Positions 46,282 to 55,533 of a DNA stretch of 64,000 nt are shown piece after piece (position 1 is the stretch's first letter; each line of letters begins with the position of its first letter). Source of the DNA: Bryum argenteum. Lineage: Eukaryota > Streptophyta > Bryopsida > Bryales > Bryaceae. A program made the position numbers and the translations under genes. The stretch lies in contig CM073326.1 in the NCBI GenBank assembly GCA_037043015.1, positions 19,538,345 to 19,602,344 on the forward strand. Direction: 5' to 3'. Under the pieces are notes generated by a model. That model ran no database searches. It saw nothing but the letters and a program-made list of their open reading frames with translations, and was not told the origin of the DNA.

Positions 46282-49200
46282 CTAGAAGTTCGTCGTGGAG
46301 ATTTGGCAGGCGTGGCAATTTTTGATGTACTGAATTACATCCTTGTGCAGAGTTGGCCACCAATATCTAGCGGAGAGGATCTTTTTTATCGTGGTATCGG
46401 GACCCTGGTGTCCTCCCGCGGGCCCATCGTGGAGGTGTTCGATAATTTGTTGCTGCTGTTTAGCTGGTACGCACAGCCGGATTTCTTGATCCAGCCCTCG
46501 TTTGTATAATTCTCCTCGGACCACGGTATAAGGCAGCGTCGTTTGTGCAAAACTGATTCGACGCGTCCCTGTGAGGTCCGCGGGAGTAATGCCCGTGGTA
46601 AGGTAATGTATGATGTCAGCCCTCCAGTCTTCCTCGTGTCCCCTGGGGTCCGTGGCTATTTGTGCAGTTTGGACATAGGCCTCGTTGAACGAGTCGTCTA
46701 TCCCTTCCGCGGTGGTGTTAGTGTCCCTGGAGAGGTAATCCGCCACAATGTGTCGTTTCCCAGGGACGTATACGACCTCAAAGTCGTATTCTAATAGGAT
46801 CATGATCCATCGAGCTACTCTTTCTGTGACCAGAGTCTGATTCACGAGGTACGATAAGCTGTGATGGTCGACCATGAACCGGAATTTTTTCCCGAGGAGG
46901 TAATGCCTGAATTTTTTGACGGCATAGATCATGGCCAAGGCTTCTCGTTCCGTGGTGGAGTAATTCCGCTCTGCTTGGTTGAGTAACCTGCTTGCATATG
47001 CCACGGGTTGGTCGTGTTTGCCGTTTATGTTTTGTGCCAGCATCACTCCCACGGCAATGTTGGATGCGTCTGTATGGACGTGGAAAGGCTTGGACCAATC
47101 TGGTGCGATGAGAATGGGCGCGTTGGAGTATGCGTGCTTTATCTTTTCTAACGCTGCCTGTGCTTCCGGTGTCCAATCCCGGGGGTAGACATACTTAGCA
47201 TGGTTCAAGGCTGTGATTGGGGCGGTGATGTGAGCTAGTTTCTCGATGTAGATTCGATTGAACTGGGCCAGGCCCAAGAGTCTCTGAACACCTTTCTGAT
47301 TGGTTGGCGGTGTCATGTCCAGGATGTCCTTAATCTTTTCGGGGTCGGGAAGCTTGCCGTGTTTGCATACGATGTAGCCGAGGATGACCCCTGCGAAGTA
47401 CAAAAACATGCACTTGTCCGCGTTGAGGCTAACCCCGTTAACTCGACATGCGTGGAAAATTTGCCTGAGGTGAGAAACGTGGTCCTTCATCTTCCCGTAC
47501 ACGGTTCCGTCGTCCAAATAGATTCGAAAAAACCGTTTAAGGTATGGTCTGAAGATAAGCTCCATGACACGTTGGAATGTCATGGGTGCATTTTTGGCTC
47601 CAAAAGGCATACGCTCAAACTGGTAAGGTCCCCATTCCGTGGAGAAAGCTGTTTTGCCTTTGTCCTGTTCTGCCATGGCTACCTGGTAGTACCCTGAAAA
47701 GCAATCCAAGAACGAGTACATCTCATGCCCAGCCACTTCATCGATAATTTCCTCCATGTAGGGTAGGGGATAGTGATCCTTCTTTGTCGCTGCGTTGAGT
47801 TTTCTGAAGTCCACACAAATGCGCAACGTGCCATTTTTCTTGGGGATAATTACCATGGGTGAGAGCCATGGTGCGGCATCCACGGGTGATATGAACTTCG
47901 CGTGGAGCAGTTTGTCAAGTTCGGCTTTGACCCGAGCGGCGTAGTTCGGGTTCATCCTGTATCGTCGCTGTTGTATCGGGGTGGCTCCAGGGACGAGGTC
48001 TATGGTGTGCTCGGCCAAGGCATTGGGGATACCCTTTAAATCCTCGTGGTTCCACGCAAATATATCTCGGTACTCGTGGAACAAGGCGATAGCAGCTTGT
48101 TTGATGGCCGGGGGTGCATCGGTATTGATCTTGATGTATCTCGGTTCTTCTGTTGTACCGAGGTTGACTAACTGTACCCGTTCCTTGGCCCCGTGTGTCC
48201 ACCCTGTGACCGTCTCGTGGTGTAATGCTGTCTTTGCGGGGACAGCATTTACCACTACCTCCTCGGCTATCTCTCGTGTGAAATGCTCGGGGATGTCCAA
48301 TTTTTCTTCCTCTTGTACTAAACTGGCTAAATGGATTTCCGCCACGGGTACTAAGTTGGGGTGGACGTGGAGTACGAGGGCCTCTAGCTCGTTAGTGAGT
48401 TCCTCTAGCCAGTCTGTCCCAGCCGCGGTTCTGATCTGGTTTACCTTGGTACGAGTGAGGCAACTATCCACGGGAATAACCACGGTCTTCCCTTGGCGTT
48501 GAATGTGGATATGGTTTTTGGTCCAGTCGTGGATTGCCTGCATGTCCCGTAACCAGGGTCTCCCCAGGATGACCGGAAAGCCACTGTCGTGGGGCATTTC
48601 TATCACTACGAATGTTGCCGGTGTCGACACTCCATGTATTGTAATCCCGACCATGGTCAGAATTCCCAGGGGAGTGACGGGGGCGTCATTTGCCATGCGT
48701 AGAATAAAACGGGCATTCCGAGGTTGGGGTAACCCTAGTGCTTGTCGAACGTGATTGCTCATTACATTCACGTCGGATCCTCCATCAACGAGGACATTGG
48801 TCAATGTTTGTCCTCCCAGTTGGACGTGTATGACTGCAGCATCTGGGTCCATCGTGGTGGCGTTGACTTCCACGAAGGTGAGATCTGGTTTCGCCTTGGG
48901 CACCACGGTCCGTTGCAAATAGTGTTGCAATTCGGGGCTGATTTGTACGAGTTTGGCCAAGGTAATAGTTACGTTGGTCGTATCTAGTATCTGCTCAAGG
49001 GTGAAGTCCGTAGCACGCCCGTGGTCCGTGGTTACTGTTTCCAGATCCCTTTGAATGTCCGTCCTCATGTTATGCAACCGTTCCCAGTGGTTTTCAGGAA
49101 ATGGCTTTCGGTGTTCTCCCACGTGGTTTGGAGAATTTGCCTTTGACCTCGTGGTCACTGCAGAAGCTGATATCGTGGAAACATTTGTTTCCGGTCCGTG

Positions 49201-50229
49201 TACTTCGGTGAGTGTTACTCCTCCTCTCCTGTGGCCCGCGGTGTTTGAGTTCGGGGGCCCCGGGGGTTGACTGGCTCGGTTCTGTGCCCATTTCTGTTTT
49301 AATATTGGGCATTGGCTCCGCCGATGGTCCAGGCCTCCGCATTCCCAACATGCATCTGTTCGGCCGGGTTGGAAGGCATCTACATTGACCTCCTCGGGGT
49401 ATACCGCGGCCGTGGTGTTCCTGGGTCGCCTGTGGTCCTGGGACGGGGAAGTGTTGGTGGAGTACCAGCACCTTCCATGGTGGGTTTTTCCACATGTGTC
49501 ACATAATGGGGGCGCTACCCGGGCATCTTGCCGTGTCGTGGGTAGTGGCAGTATGGGGTTCTGTGTTTGTTTCAAAGCCATGAGTTCGCGACTGATATCG
49601 TTTGCCGCGGAAAGTATTTCAGACAACGTTTTTACGCCACGGATAACAATGCCTTGCTGTATCCATGGTAGCAGCCCCTTTTTAAACCACTCACACATGT
49701 ATTCTTCCGCGGGTCGCTGGCTCAGTTTGTCGGCCAACTGCTTAAATCTATCATAAAATTTGTCCACCGGTTCGTTCGTGGATTGAGTAATTGATCCCAA
49801 CGCTCGGAGGACTTCCGAGCTTGTTTTCAGTTTTCTGAACTTGTGTAAAAAACTGCGCTCCATGTCTTCCCAACTGGCATTTCTGTGTTCGGATTCGAAG
49901 TCAATGTACCAGTTAATGTGGTTTCCTTGGAGCGTGGTGCCGAAGATATTCTGTAGGTCCGTGGCCTGAAAGATACCGTTCGTGCGGGCTATTACTTTGA
50001 ACCTTCTGATGTGCCAATCTGGGTCCCCAGATTCATCAAACACGGGGTAAGGTATCTTTGGTAACTTGGCATGGGCATCAAGGCTCCCTGGGATGTGTGA
50101 CACAGTGAGTAATCCCGTAGGTACCACTATTGGTGCCGGTGATGGCATTCCCGAGGTGCTTGAGCTGGCCGCGGCATTATTTCCCTGGGGGATGGTTGCC
50201 GACCGCACCGCTTCTGTTGGTTCTCCCAC
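46282..50229 (-). CDS. gag-protease-RT-RNase H-integrase zinc region of the gypsy element
   Basis: One open frame of 1315 codons. Seen, by residue: retrotransposon gag domain (about 95-220), CCHC zinc knuckle CWECGGLDHRRSQC (294-307), aspartic protease LVDGGSDVNVM (480-490), RT with VDFRKLNAATK, FSGYYQV, MPFGAKNAP and YLDD (904-907), RNase H with HTDAS and STTEREALA, and the integrase HHCC region ending NCHACQ. It ends in a TAG inside integrase. The frame has no ATG at its start and opens from about 50335. The true gag start is probably the ATG at 50461 in another frame. Confidence 0.92.
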   Translation of the reverse strand: MGEPTEAVRSATIPQGNNAAASSSTSGMPSPAPIVVPTGLLTVSHIPGSLDAHAKLPKIPYPVFDESGDPDWHIRRFKVIARTNGIFQATDLQNIFGTTLQGNHINWYIDFESEHRNASWEDMERSFLHKFRKLKTSSEVLRALGSITQSTNEPVDKFYDRFKQLADKLSQRPAEEYMCEWFKKGLLPWIQQGIVIRGVKTLSEILSAANDISRELMALKQTQNPILPLPTTRQDARVAPPLCDTCGKTHHGRCWYSTNTSPSQDHRRPRNTTAAVYPEEVNVDAFQPGRTDACWECGGLDHRRSQCPILKQKWAQNRASQPPGPPNSNTAGHRRGGVTLTEVHGPETNVSTISASAVTTRSKANSPNHVGEHRKPFPENHWERLHNMRTDIQRDLETVTTDHGRATDFTLEQILDTTNVTITLAKLVQISPELQHYLQRTVVPKAKPDLTFVEVNATTMDPDAAVIHVQLGGQTLTNVLVDGGSDVNVMSNHVRQALGLPQPRNARFILRMANDAPVTPLGILTMVGITIHGVSTPATFVVIEMPHDSGFPVILGRPWLRDMQAIHDWTKNHIHIQRQGKTVVIPVDSCLTRTKVNQIRTAAGTDWLEELTNELEALVLHVHPNLVPVAEIHLASLVQEEEKLDIPEHFTREIAEEVVVNAVPAKTALHHETVTGWTHGAKERVQLVNLGTTEEPRYIKINTDAPPAIKQAAIALFHEYRDIFAWNHEDLKGIPNALAEHTIDLVPGATPIQQRRYRMNPNYAARVKAELDKLLHAKFISPVDAAPWLSPMVIIPKKNGTLRICVDFRKLNAATKKDHYPLPYMEEIIDEVAGHEMYSFLDCFSGYYQVAMAEQDKGKTAFSTEWGPYQFERMPFGAKNAPMTFQRVMELIFRPYLKRFFRIYLDDGTVYGKMKDHVSHLRQIFHACRVNGVSLNADKCMFLYFAGVILGYIVCKHGKLPDPEKIKDILDMTPPTNQKGVQRLLGLAQFNRIYIEKLAHITAPITALNHAKYVYPRDWTPEAQAALEKIKHAYSNAPILIAPDWSKPFHVHTDASNIAVGVMLAQNINGKHDQPVAYASRLLNQAERNYSTTEREALAMIYAVKKFRHYLLGKKFRFMVDHHSLSYLVNQTLVTERVARWIMILLEYDFEVVYVPGKRHIVADYLSRDTNTTAEGIDDSFNEAYVQTAQIATDPRGHEEDWRADIIHYLTTGITPADLTGTRRISFAQTTLPYTVVRGELYKRGLDQEIRLCVPAKQQQQIIEHLHDGPAGGHQGPDTTIKKILSARYWWPTLHKDVIQYIKNCHACQISTTNF

Positions 50230-50296
50230 ACTTCTTGGTGTCGAAGCAATAACCCGGGCGCCATTCCCTGGATGTCTTGATATTTGGTGAGTAATT

Positions 50297-50461
50297 CTAA
50301 CTTGGCGTTCGTGGCCTCATTCGAAAGCGACTAAATCCGTCATTTCTTTGCTTCATCCATTGTAGTAACTCCCTGGTCTCATCTTCGTGCTGCACTATTT
50401 CTTCCATATCTGCAACTACATTTTCCACGGCTTTTTCCGCGGCGTGCCTTTTCGGGGGCAT
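50297..50461 (-). pseudogene. gag N-terminal fragment
   Basis: The ATG at 50459-50461 opens 54 codons (MPPKRHAAEKAVENVVADME, helical, basic then acidic). It stops at 50297. A shifted frame continues with a helical peptide (NAKLELLTKYQDIQG) toward the main gag-pol frame. This suggests that small indels broke the gag start. Confidence 0.55.
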
Positions 50462-50500
50462 TTTCCTTCTTTTTCAGGCTCGTAGCCTAACAATCTCTTT

Positions 50501-50504
<4 letters not shown>

Positions 50505-50565
<61 letters not shown>
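50505..50565. repeat. CT microsatellite and T-run in the element leader
   Basis: About 30 CT units followed by T-runs (GA then A-runs on the coding strand), between the primer-binding site and gag. Confidence 0.95.
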
Positions 50566-50573
<8 letters not shown>

Positions 50574-50611
50574 TTTGATTTACTATTTTTTTTTTCTACC
50601 TCAACACTCCA

Positions 50612-50629
50612 TCCCCAGCATGGTCGCCA
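50612..50629 (-). other. primer-binding site
   Basis: Minus strand TGGCGACCATGCTGGGGA starts three bases after the 5' LTR end. Its position, length and initial TGG are as expected for pairing with a tRNA 3' end. I did not assign the tRNA. Confidence 0.7.
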
Positions 50630-50632
50630 AAA

Positions 50633-51383
50633 TGTTAGCCGGGGTTACGGGTATGGAGGTGTCCGAGGCACGGGGTGTGGTGAAGACAGGGTGTGCAATA
50701 CCCGGGCTTAGTGTCCTGTAGTCATGGAAACCCCGGGGTCGGGGTAGGTTCGGCCGGTCGTTGACGGTCGCCTGCACTCCGGGAATGATTGGCCGAGGAG
50801 GGTCAACTCCTCGATGGTGGAGTTAAGCTCAATGATCGGCGCCCGGGCGTAGTTCCCGCGGCGTTGTTCAGTGTGAGGTTTTCCCGGCCCGAGTGTTCAC
50901 TCCGCGGGGCGTGCTTCGGTGGCGCGCGATCTGGAACCTCGTTTGTCTATCGGGGATGGCCGAATGCACAAGTGTTTCGACGACAAGAGCCTACGATGCC
51001 ACGGGGTCTGCAAGGGATAGAATGGTGAGTAAGGAAGAAGGGTTTAGAGAGTAGACAGACACATAGAGTAGAATCGGAGCGAGTCCTGTGGTATTAAATC
51101 AGTGAATGCCGAATGGCTACAGGGGTGTGCCGTAAGGCGCTCGTGGCTATCACTATTCGTGGGATTCAGAACTAGCAAATGTGTAATTCTATTCTTCTTC
51201 TTATAATAAAACCTAACTTCCTCGCGCTGGCCTTTGCCTTAATTGTTCTGTGTCCGTGGCCTCGATCCGTGGTTCTGTCACTGCATCCTCGGCCTCGAGC
51301 CCCGTGGTCACTGTTATGCCTTGGTCTCCCCGTGGCTCCCTTGGTCTTTGGTAATGATACCCGCGGTGCCATGGCGGGTAACA
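50633..51383 (-). repeat. 5' LTR (right copy), 751 bp
   Basis: Same ends as the left LTR, followed by the GGTTT target duplication. About a dozen small differences, mostly single-base deletions, fall in 50729-50960. The remaining bases look identical to the left LTR. Confidence 0.93.
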
Positions 51384-53835
51384 GGTTTCCGGACCAATTC
51401 GTAGAGCATCGGCTGCGAGGGAAGCTGGAGAATAGGGCGCCGCGCCACTGGAGGGCGGCATACAAGTTCCCGGAGGCGGAGATCGGGTACATCACCCAGA
51501 AGGGCAATGAGGGGCTCCGCAGCAATTTCATGAGGCCGCCGGACACCAAGGACGGCTTCAAAATCGAATTCTGCAAGAATGACAGGGAGATGCGAGTACT
51601 TCGGTTTCTGGTGCCCATCCTCAACCCGGACAAACCGACGACATGCACCATCAAGCTGATGAAGTCCATCTTATGGAACTTTGATGGTAAGCAGCAGATC
51701 GGGTGGCATCACATCATGAGCGATGTGGTGCAGCGGGAGGTTGCCAAGATCGGCAACCGGAAGGCGTGTCCCCTGACCCCCTTCATTTACCATCTGTACG
51801 CCTGCTTCGGCCTCCTCACCGACCGGAAGAAGGGTACCTGGAGCCACCTTCAGCCCATGCTGTCCGGAGGCCCACAAGAGGACATCTCCTCTGACTCCAA
51901 AGACGAAGGGACCGGAGTGCGACCAATTGACTTGGAGGGGTCCCCGGAGCCGGCAGGAGCGCAGAAGAGAAAGAGGGTGGTGCCCAGTCAAGCCGGGCCC
52001 AGCACCTCACCTCGGACGACCACTCCCCGGAAGAAGGTGAACCGGGGGTCGGCCACCCGGCCAAGCAGGGCTGCCCCGGCAGTCCCCTCTATCTTCATGC
52101 CCTACGGAGACGAGGAGGAGGAGGAAGAAGACGAACATGAGGAGCAGGCCCACCCGGACGAGAAGGAGGAAGATGAAGAGGAGAACACACCCCTCATCCC
52201 GAGGACAAGGGCCCAGGTCATGAGGGCCGAAGCTATTGTTGAGGCCGGAGGCGACTAGTCCGATGAGAAGGACGACCAGGAGGATGATGATGAGGAGGAA
52301 GACACCCCTCCCCGACCACGGAGGCCGTCCGGGGGTGTCAAGAGGAAGAACACCACCGGGTACGGGAGGATGCGCTCTCCCATCCGGCCCCTCCCGACCA
52401 TGCAAGGAGCCTCCACCTCGGGGGCCAGGTCTGGGGTCCCTACCGAAGTCACCCCGGTAGCCGTCCCACCCACCGGGCCTACAGCGGAGGACGACGTCGC
52501 CCCACGAGCGCCACAACCCGGGCAGGTACCCCAGGACGGCGGGTGCCCAACCTGAAGGTGAAGGCGAAGAAGAAGAGGTCGACCAGTCCCGAGGTGGCCA
52601 TCCGGGCAGTAGAGGAGGAACAGAGAACAAGCCCGGATCCGACTTCGATGCAGGAGCCGGAGCCGAATCTGGTTACGGATGGTGAGCCAGTAAGCACCCC
52701 TAGGCCGGAGGTGCGGAGGAGGCTTCTGGAGGCCGAAGAGGCAGCCACCCCGGCGGAGGCTACTCCTCCCCGGATCATCTCACCGAAGCGGGTAGAGGCT
52801 TCCACCCCCTCCACACCAACGGCGGAGGTGGGCTCGGAGTCATCCGACCGGGGTCAGGCAACCCCCGGGACAGGGGCCACGATCCCAACCCTCCCTCGGC
52901 CCTTCTACCGGATCCCTACCGAAGGGATCCTGAAACCAATTCGGGTGGTGCTCGACGAGGTTGAGCAGGAGACGCGCCAGATGTTCGGCGCTATCTCCCA
53001 GCTCACGGTTCTGCTCCGGACGCAGAACGTTGAGCGGTTCCCGAAGTTCGTTCGGAATCTGCAAGCCGAGGTAGAAGAGCTCCGGATTGCAAGAGTGAAG
53101 GCGGAGCAGGAGGCCCACGCCCTGAGGAAGGTGATCCGGGAGAAGGACCGGGCCTTGTGGGAGCTGCAGGTAATTGACAGGACGGTGTTGCAGACCATCG
53201 AGAGGGTCCTGCAACCGGAGGCGGAGGCCTAGACAAAAGCGACCTTGTGCGACGCGCGGATCAGCGTCGGCGAGTCGCCGCAGTCGGTGGAGCTACTCCG
53301 GAGGCACTCGGTTTGGGTCAACCAGTGTCTGAAGGAGTTCGGAGTCTTGGCCGGAAAGCTCCTGCAAGCCCTGCCCCCTTCCACGTCGAGGGAAGCTGTT
53401 ACCCCCGTTGGTGAGGTGCCAACGAGGGTAACCGAACCTGCCAGCGTACCAGTGGGAGAACCGGAGGCCCGGGAGGATGGAAGGGCATCAACCCCTGCTT
53501 CAGAGAGACATGATGGCGGGGAACCAGCTGGTCCGGAGGAAGTTGAATGTGCATGACAGGTGGCACATTTGCCGGAGAGCGACGCAAGACCCGTTGAGGA
53601 GAAGGCATTAGGAGTCCTTCCGAAGGAGAGATCGGGTGAGCAGACGCAGGTTCCAGTCGAGACTACCATGGAGAACATTGTGGCCGGTCCCGGGGAAGAA
53701 GTGATAGGGGATTCGACACCGAATCCGGAGGATGACTCCTACGCTTTGTCACCCCCTCAGGGTCGAATTGAGGAAGTCTCACCGGACAGAAAGGAGAAAG
53801 AGGTTCCACCCGGTCCAACCGCACCCGGCCCTTAG

Positions 53836-55533
53836 CCAATGGCTGACGAACGGATAGAGGTCTGAGAGGAGCAGGTCGAATCGGAGAAGTCCACGCCACC
53901 TCCGATGGAGTAGGAGGCTCTGACCGGTCCCCCACTGTCCAAGCTCAAGGCACTGCGGACAAAGTGGAAGAGCCGGAGGACCTAGTAGCCAGGAGGTCTT
54001 CACCCTTGCTCTCTTTCCCCCCCCCCCTCTCTCTCTCCTCCTCGAAGACCGGCATCTCTAGGGAGGCGGCGCCGCCAATACGGTCCCCGAATCCGTAAAG
54101 TAGCCAGCCGGTAGACTAGAGTTTGAACTTAGAGTAGGCGTAGGTAGAAACTAGAGGTGTTAGCCTATTCCACTCAACCCGGAAATCTCGGATTCCGGGT
54201 ATTTCGGATCTGATAATGGTTTCCGGGAAACCCGGGAATCCTTGGTGTTAACTGGTGTCAATTTCATTATAAGTATAAAGTGGTAACTTCACTTTTACTA
54301 TAGTAACTATTCATATGAAAGTCAAAATTACATACCGTAATGAAAGGTAGAAAGTCAACGCGTTAATAACTTCTCAACATTTTCAGCACATGGTCAAGGA
54401 ATAAACATTCTAAATGGAGAACAAAATTTATATATTATTAGACAGAATTTTCACCCTGCATCCAAGTAAGCGGATAACTTAATCATAGGCATGAAAGCAC
54501 CCGTTTACATTGGAACTGTAGTATGAAATACAATCAATGCTCAAGTCCAACTCAGTGAAAAATAAACCAATGAGACTTGAAATTGAAGCCAGTCAATGGT
54601 AAATATCAAAGACTACATTGGAATGACTTGACTAATTTGATTCAAAATTATGTCCAAATGTAAAATTCTTTCCATTGCCATATTCTTTGGTGATGTTTTC
54701 TGCCAAAACATAGTGATGATACTTGTGCACACAGAGATTCTTCCTACAAGTTGCCGTGAAGAGCGAAATGCCTTCAATTTACACGAAGCTTAATAAGGAG
54801 TGAACAGCAGACTCTTGAATTGGAGGTTGTAATGCTGCACACACGAAATTTTGTCAATCTCTTGCTGCAGAAACATCACGTGTATGTCGCAGTCCACAAT
54901 CAATGCAGCTCCCATGGAACGTGATCACCTCGTTGAAATTTTGATACCCTACCATTTTGTCTATGAATTTCTTCATCTCTTCATCTTGACTCGATATCCA
55001 TCAGCCCATTTTCCTGAGGTAAAGACTTTCGAATCATGATTCCTAATCCCATGCATCGATATTGCAACTTCCGTGACTTGATGGCCATATCACGCAATTC
55101 AAACTCTTTAGGGTTAGCGTACAATGTTGAACCCGTTGCTCATTCACCATTGGTACGCCAAGCCAATTCGTAATGTCCGTGTTGATGCCTCGGACGGGAT
55201 GTTGGTGAATGATACTTATTGTGAAGAATTATCTGACTTTTGAACCTGTTATCACACAGATGTGAATTAGGGCATGATAAGCTTGGTGAGCCATGAAAAA
55301 CTGCCGGACGCACTGTGGTAATTGCACTCCTGCGGCCTATGAGGCTCACTTGAAAGGTATGAATGAGGATGTTCACTTTAAATGGCACGTTTGTTGCCTT
55401 GTTCTATGGAAGTGGTAGCATATGAGCGCCCCTGGTAGCTCTTTACTCACAATAGAAACCTTCCTACTGAGTTTGTACAGCGATTGGAGGATGTTCGAAA
55501 AAAGAGCCATGCACCGGCCCTACGAGCATAAAG
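53836..55533. other. end of the transposon nest and AT-rich intergenic DNA
   Basis: 53836-54240 still has the ccgg-rich character of the split element, with a C/CT run at about 54019-54044. After 54240 the sequence is AT-rich host DNA. No gene is supported, although 54890-55015 ends at a good donor (cctgag/gtaaag) and could be a lost exon. Confidence 0.45.

Larger units (their letters stand above)
41453..51383 (-). mobile_element. full-length Ty3/gypsy LTR retrotransposon, 9.93 kb
   Basis: LTRs at 41453-42210 and 50633-51383 begin tgttagcc and end gggtaaca. The 5-bp target duplication GGTTT lies at 41448-41452 and 51384-51388. Genes read on the minus strand, so the right LTR is the 5' LTR. 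Order: primer-binding site, gag, protease, RT, RNase H, integrase (classic gypsy order), an extra ORF, polypurine tract. Integrase has a GPY-type tail and no chromodomain. The extra 3' ORF and long GA/A leader recall Tat/Ogre-like plant lineages, but lineage needs an RT tree. Present defects: a stop in pol, frame breaks in the gag start and in the extra ORF. Confidence 0.95.
41003..53835 (+). pseudogene. long element-type ORF split by a gypsy insertion and several stops
   Basis: The left part runs 41003-41452 and ends ETVSKRF. The right part resumes at 51384 with PDQFVEHRLRGK and follows in the same frame once the retrotransposon and one GGTTT copy are set aside. The right part encodes a globular region (to about 51870), then a very acidic linker, a TAG at 52256 and further open frame to 52555. 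It then shifts frame to 52543-53232, a coiled-coil with Pro-rich lead. That frame continues past stops at 53230, 53554 and 53833. No Pfam family is recognised. The layout (globular head, charged linker, coiled coil) and the lack of introns suggest an accessory or gag-like ORF of an older element rather than a cellular gene. Confidence 0.6.

Noticed and set aside
52007..52630. 207-codon minus-strand frame rich in Gly/Pro/Leu
   Set aside because: It is antisense to the acidic linker of the split element ORF. The complement of Glu/Asp/Pro codons gives this composition.
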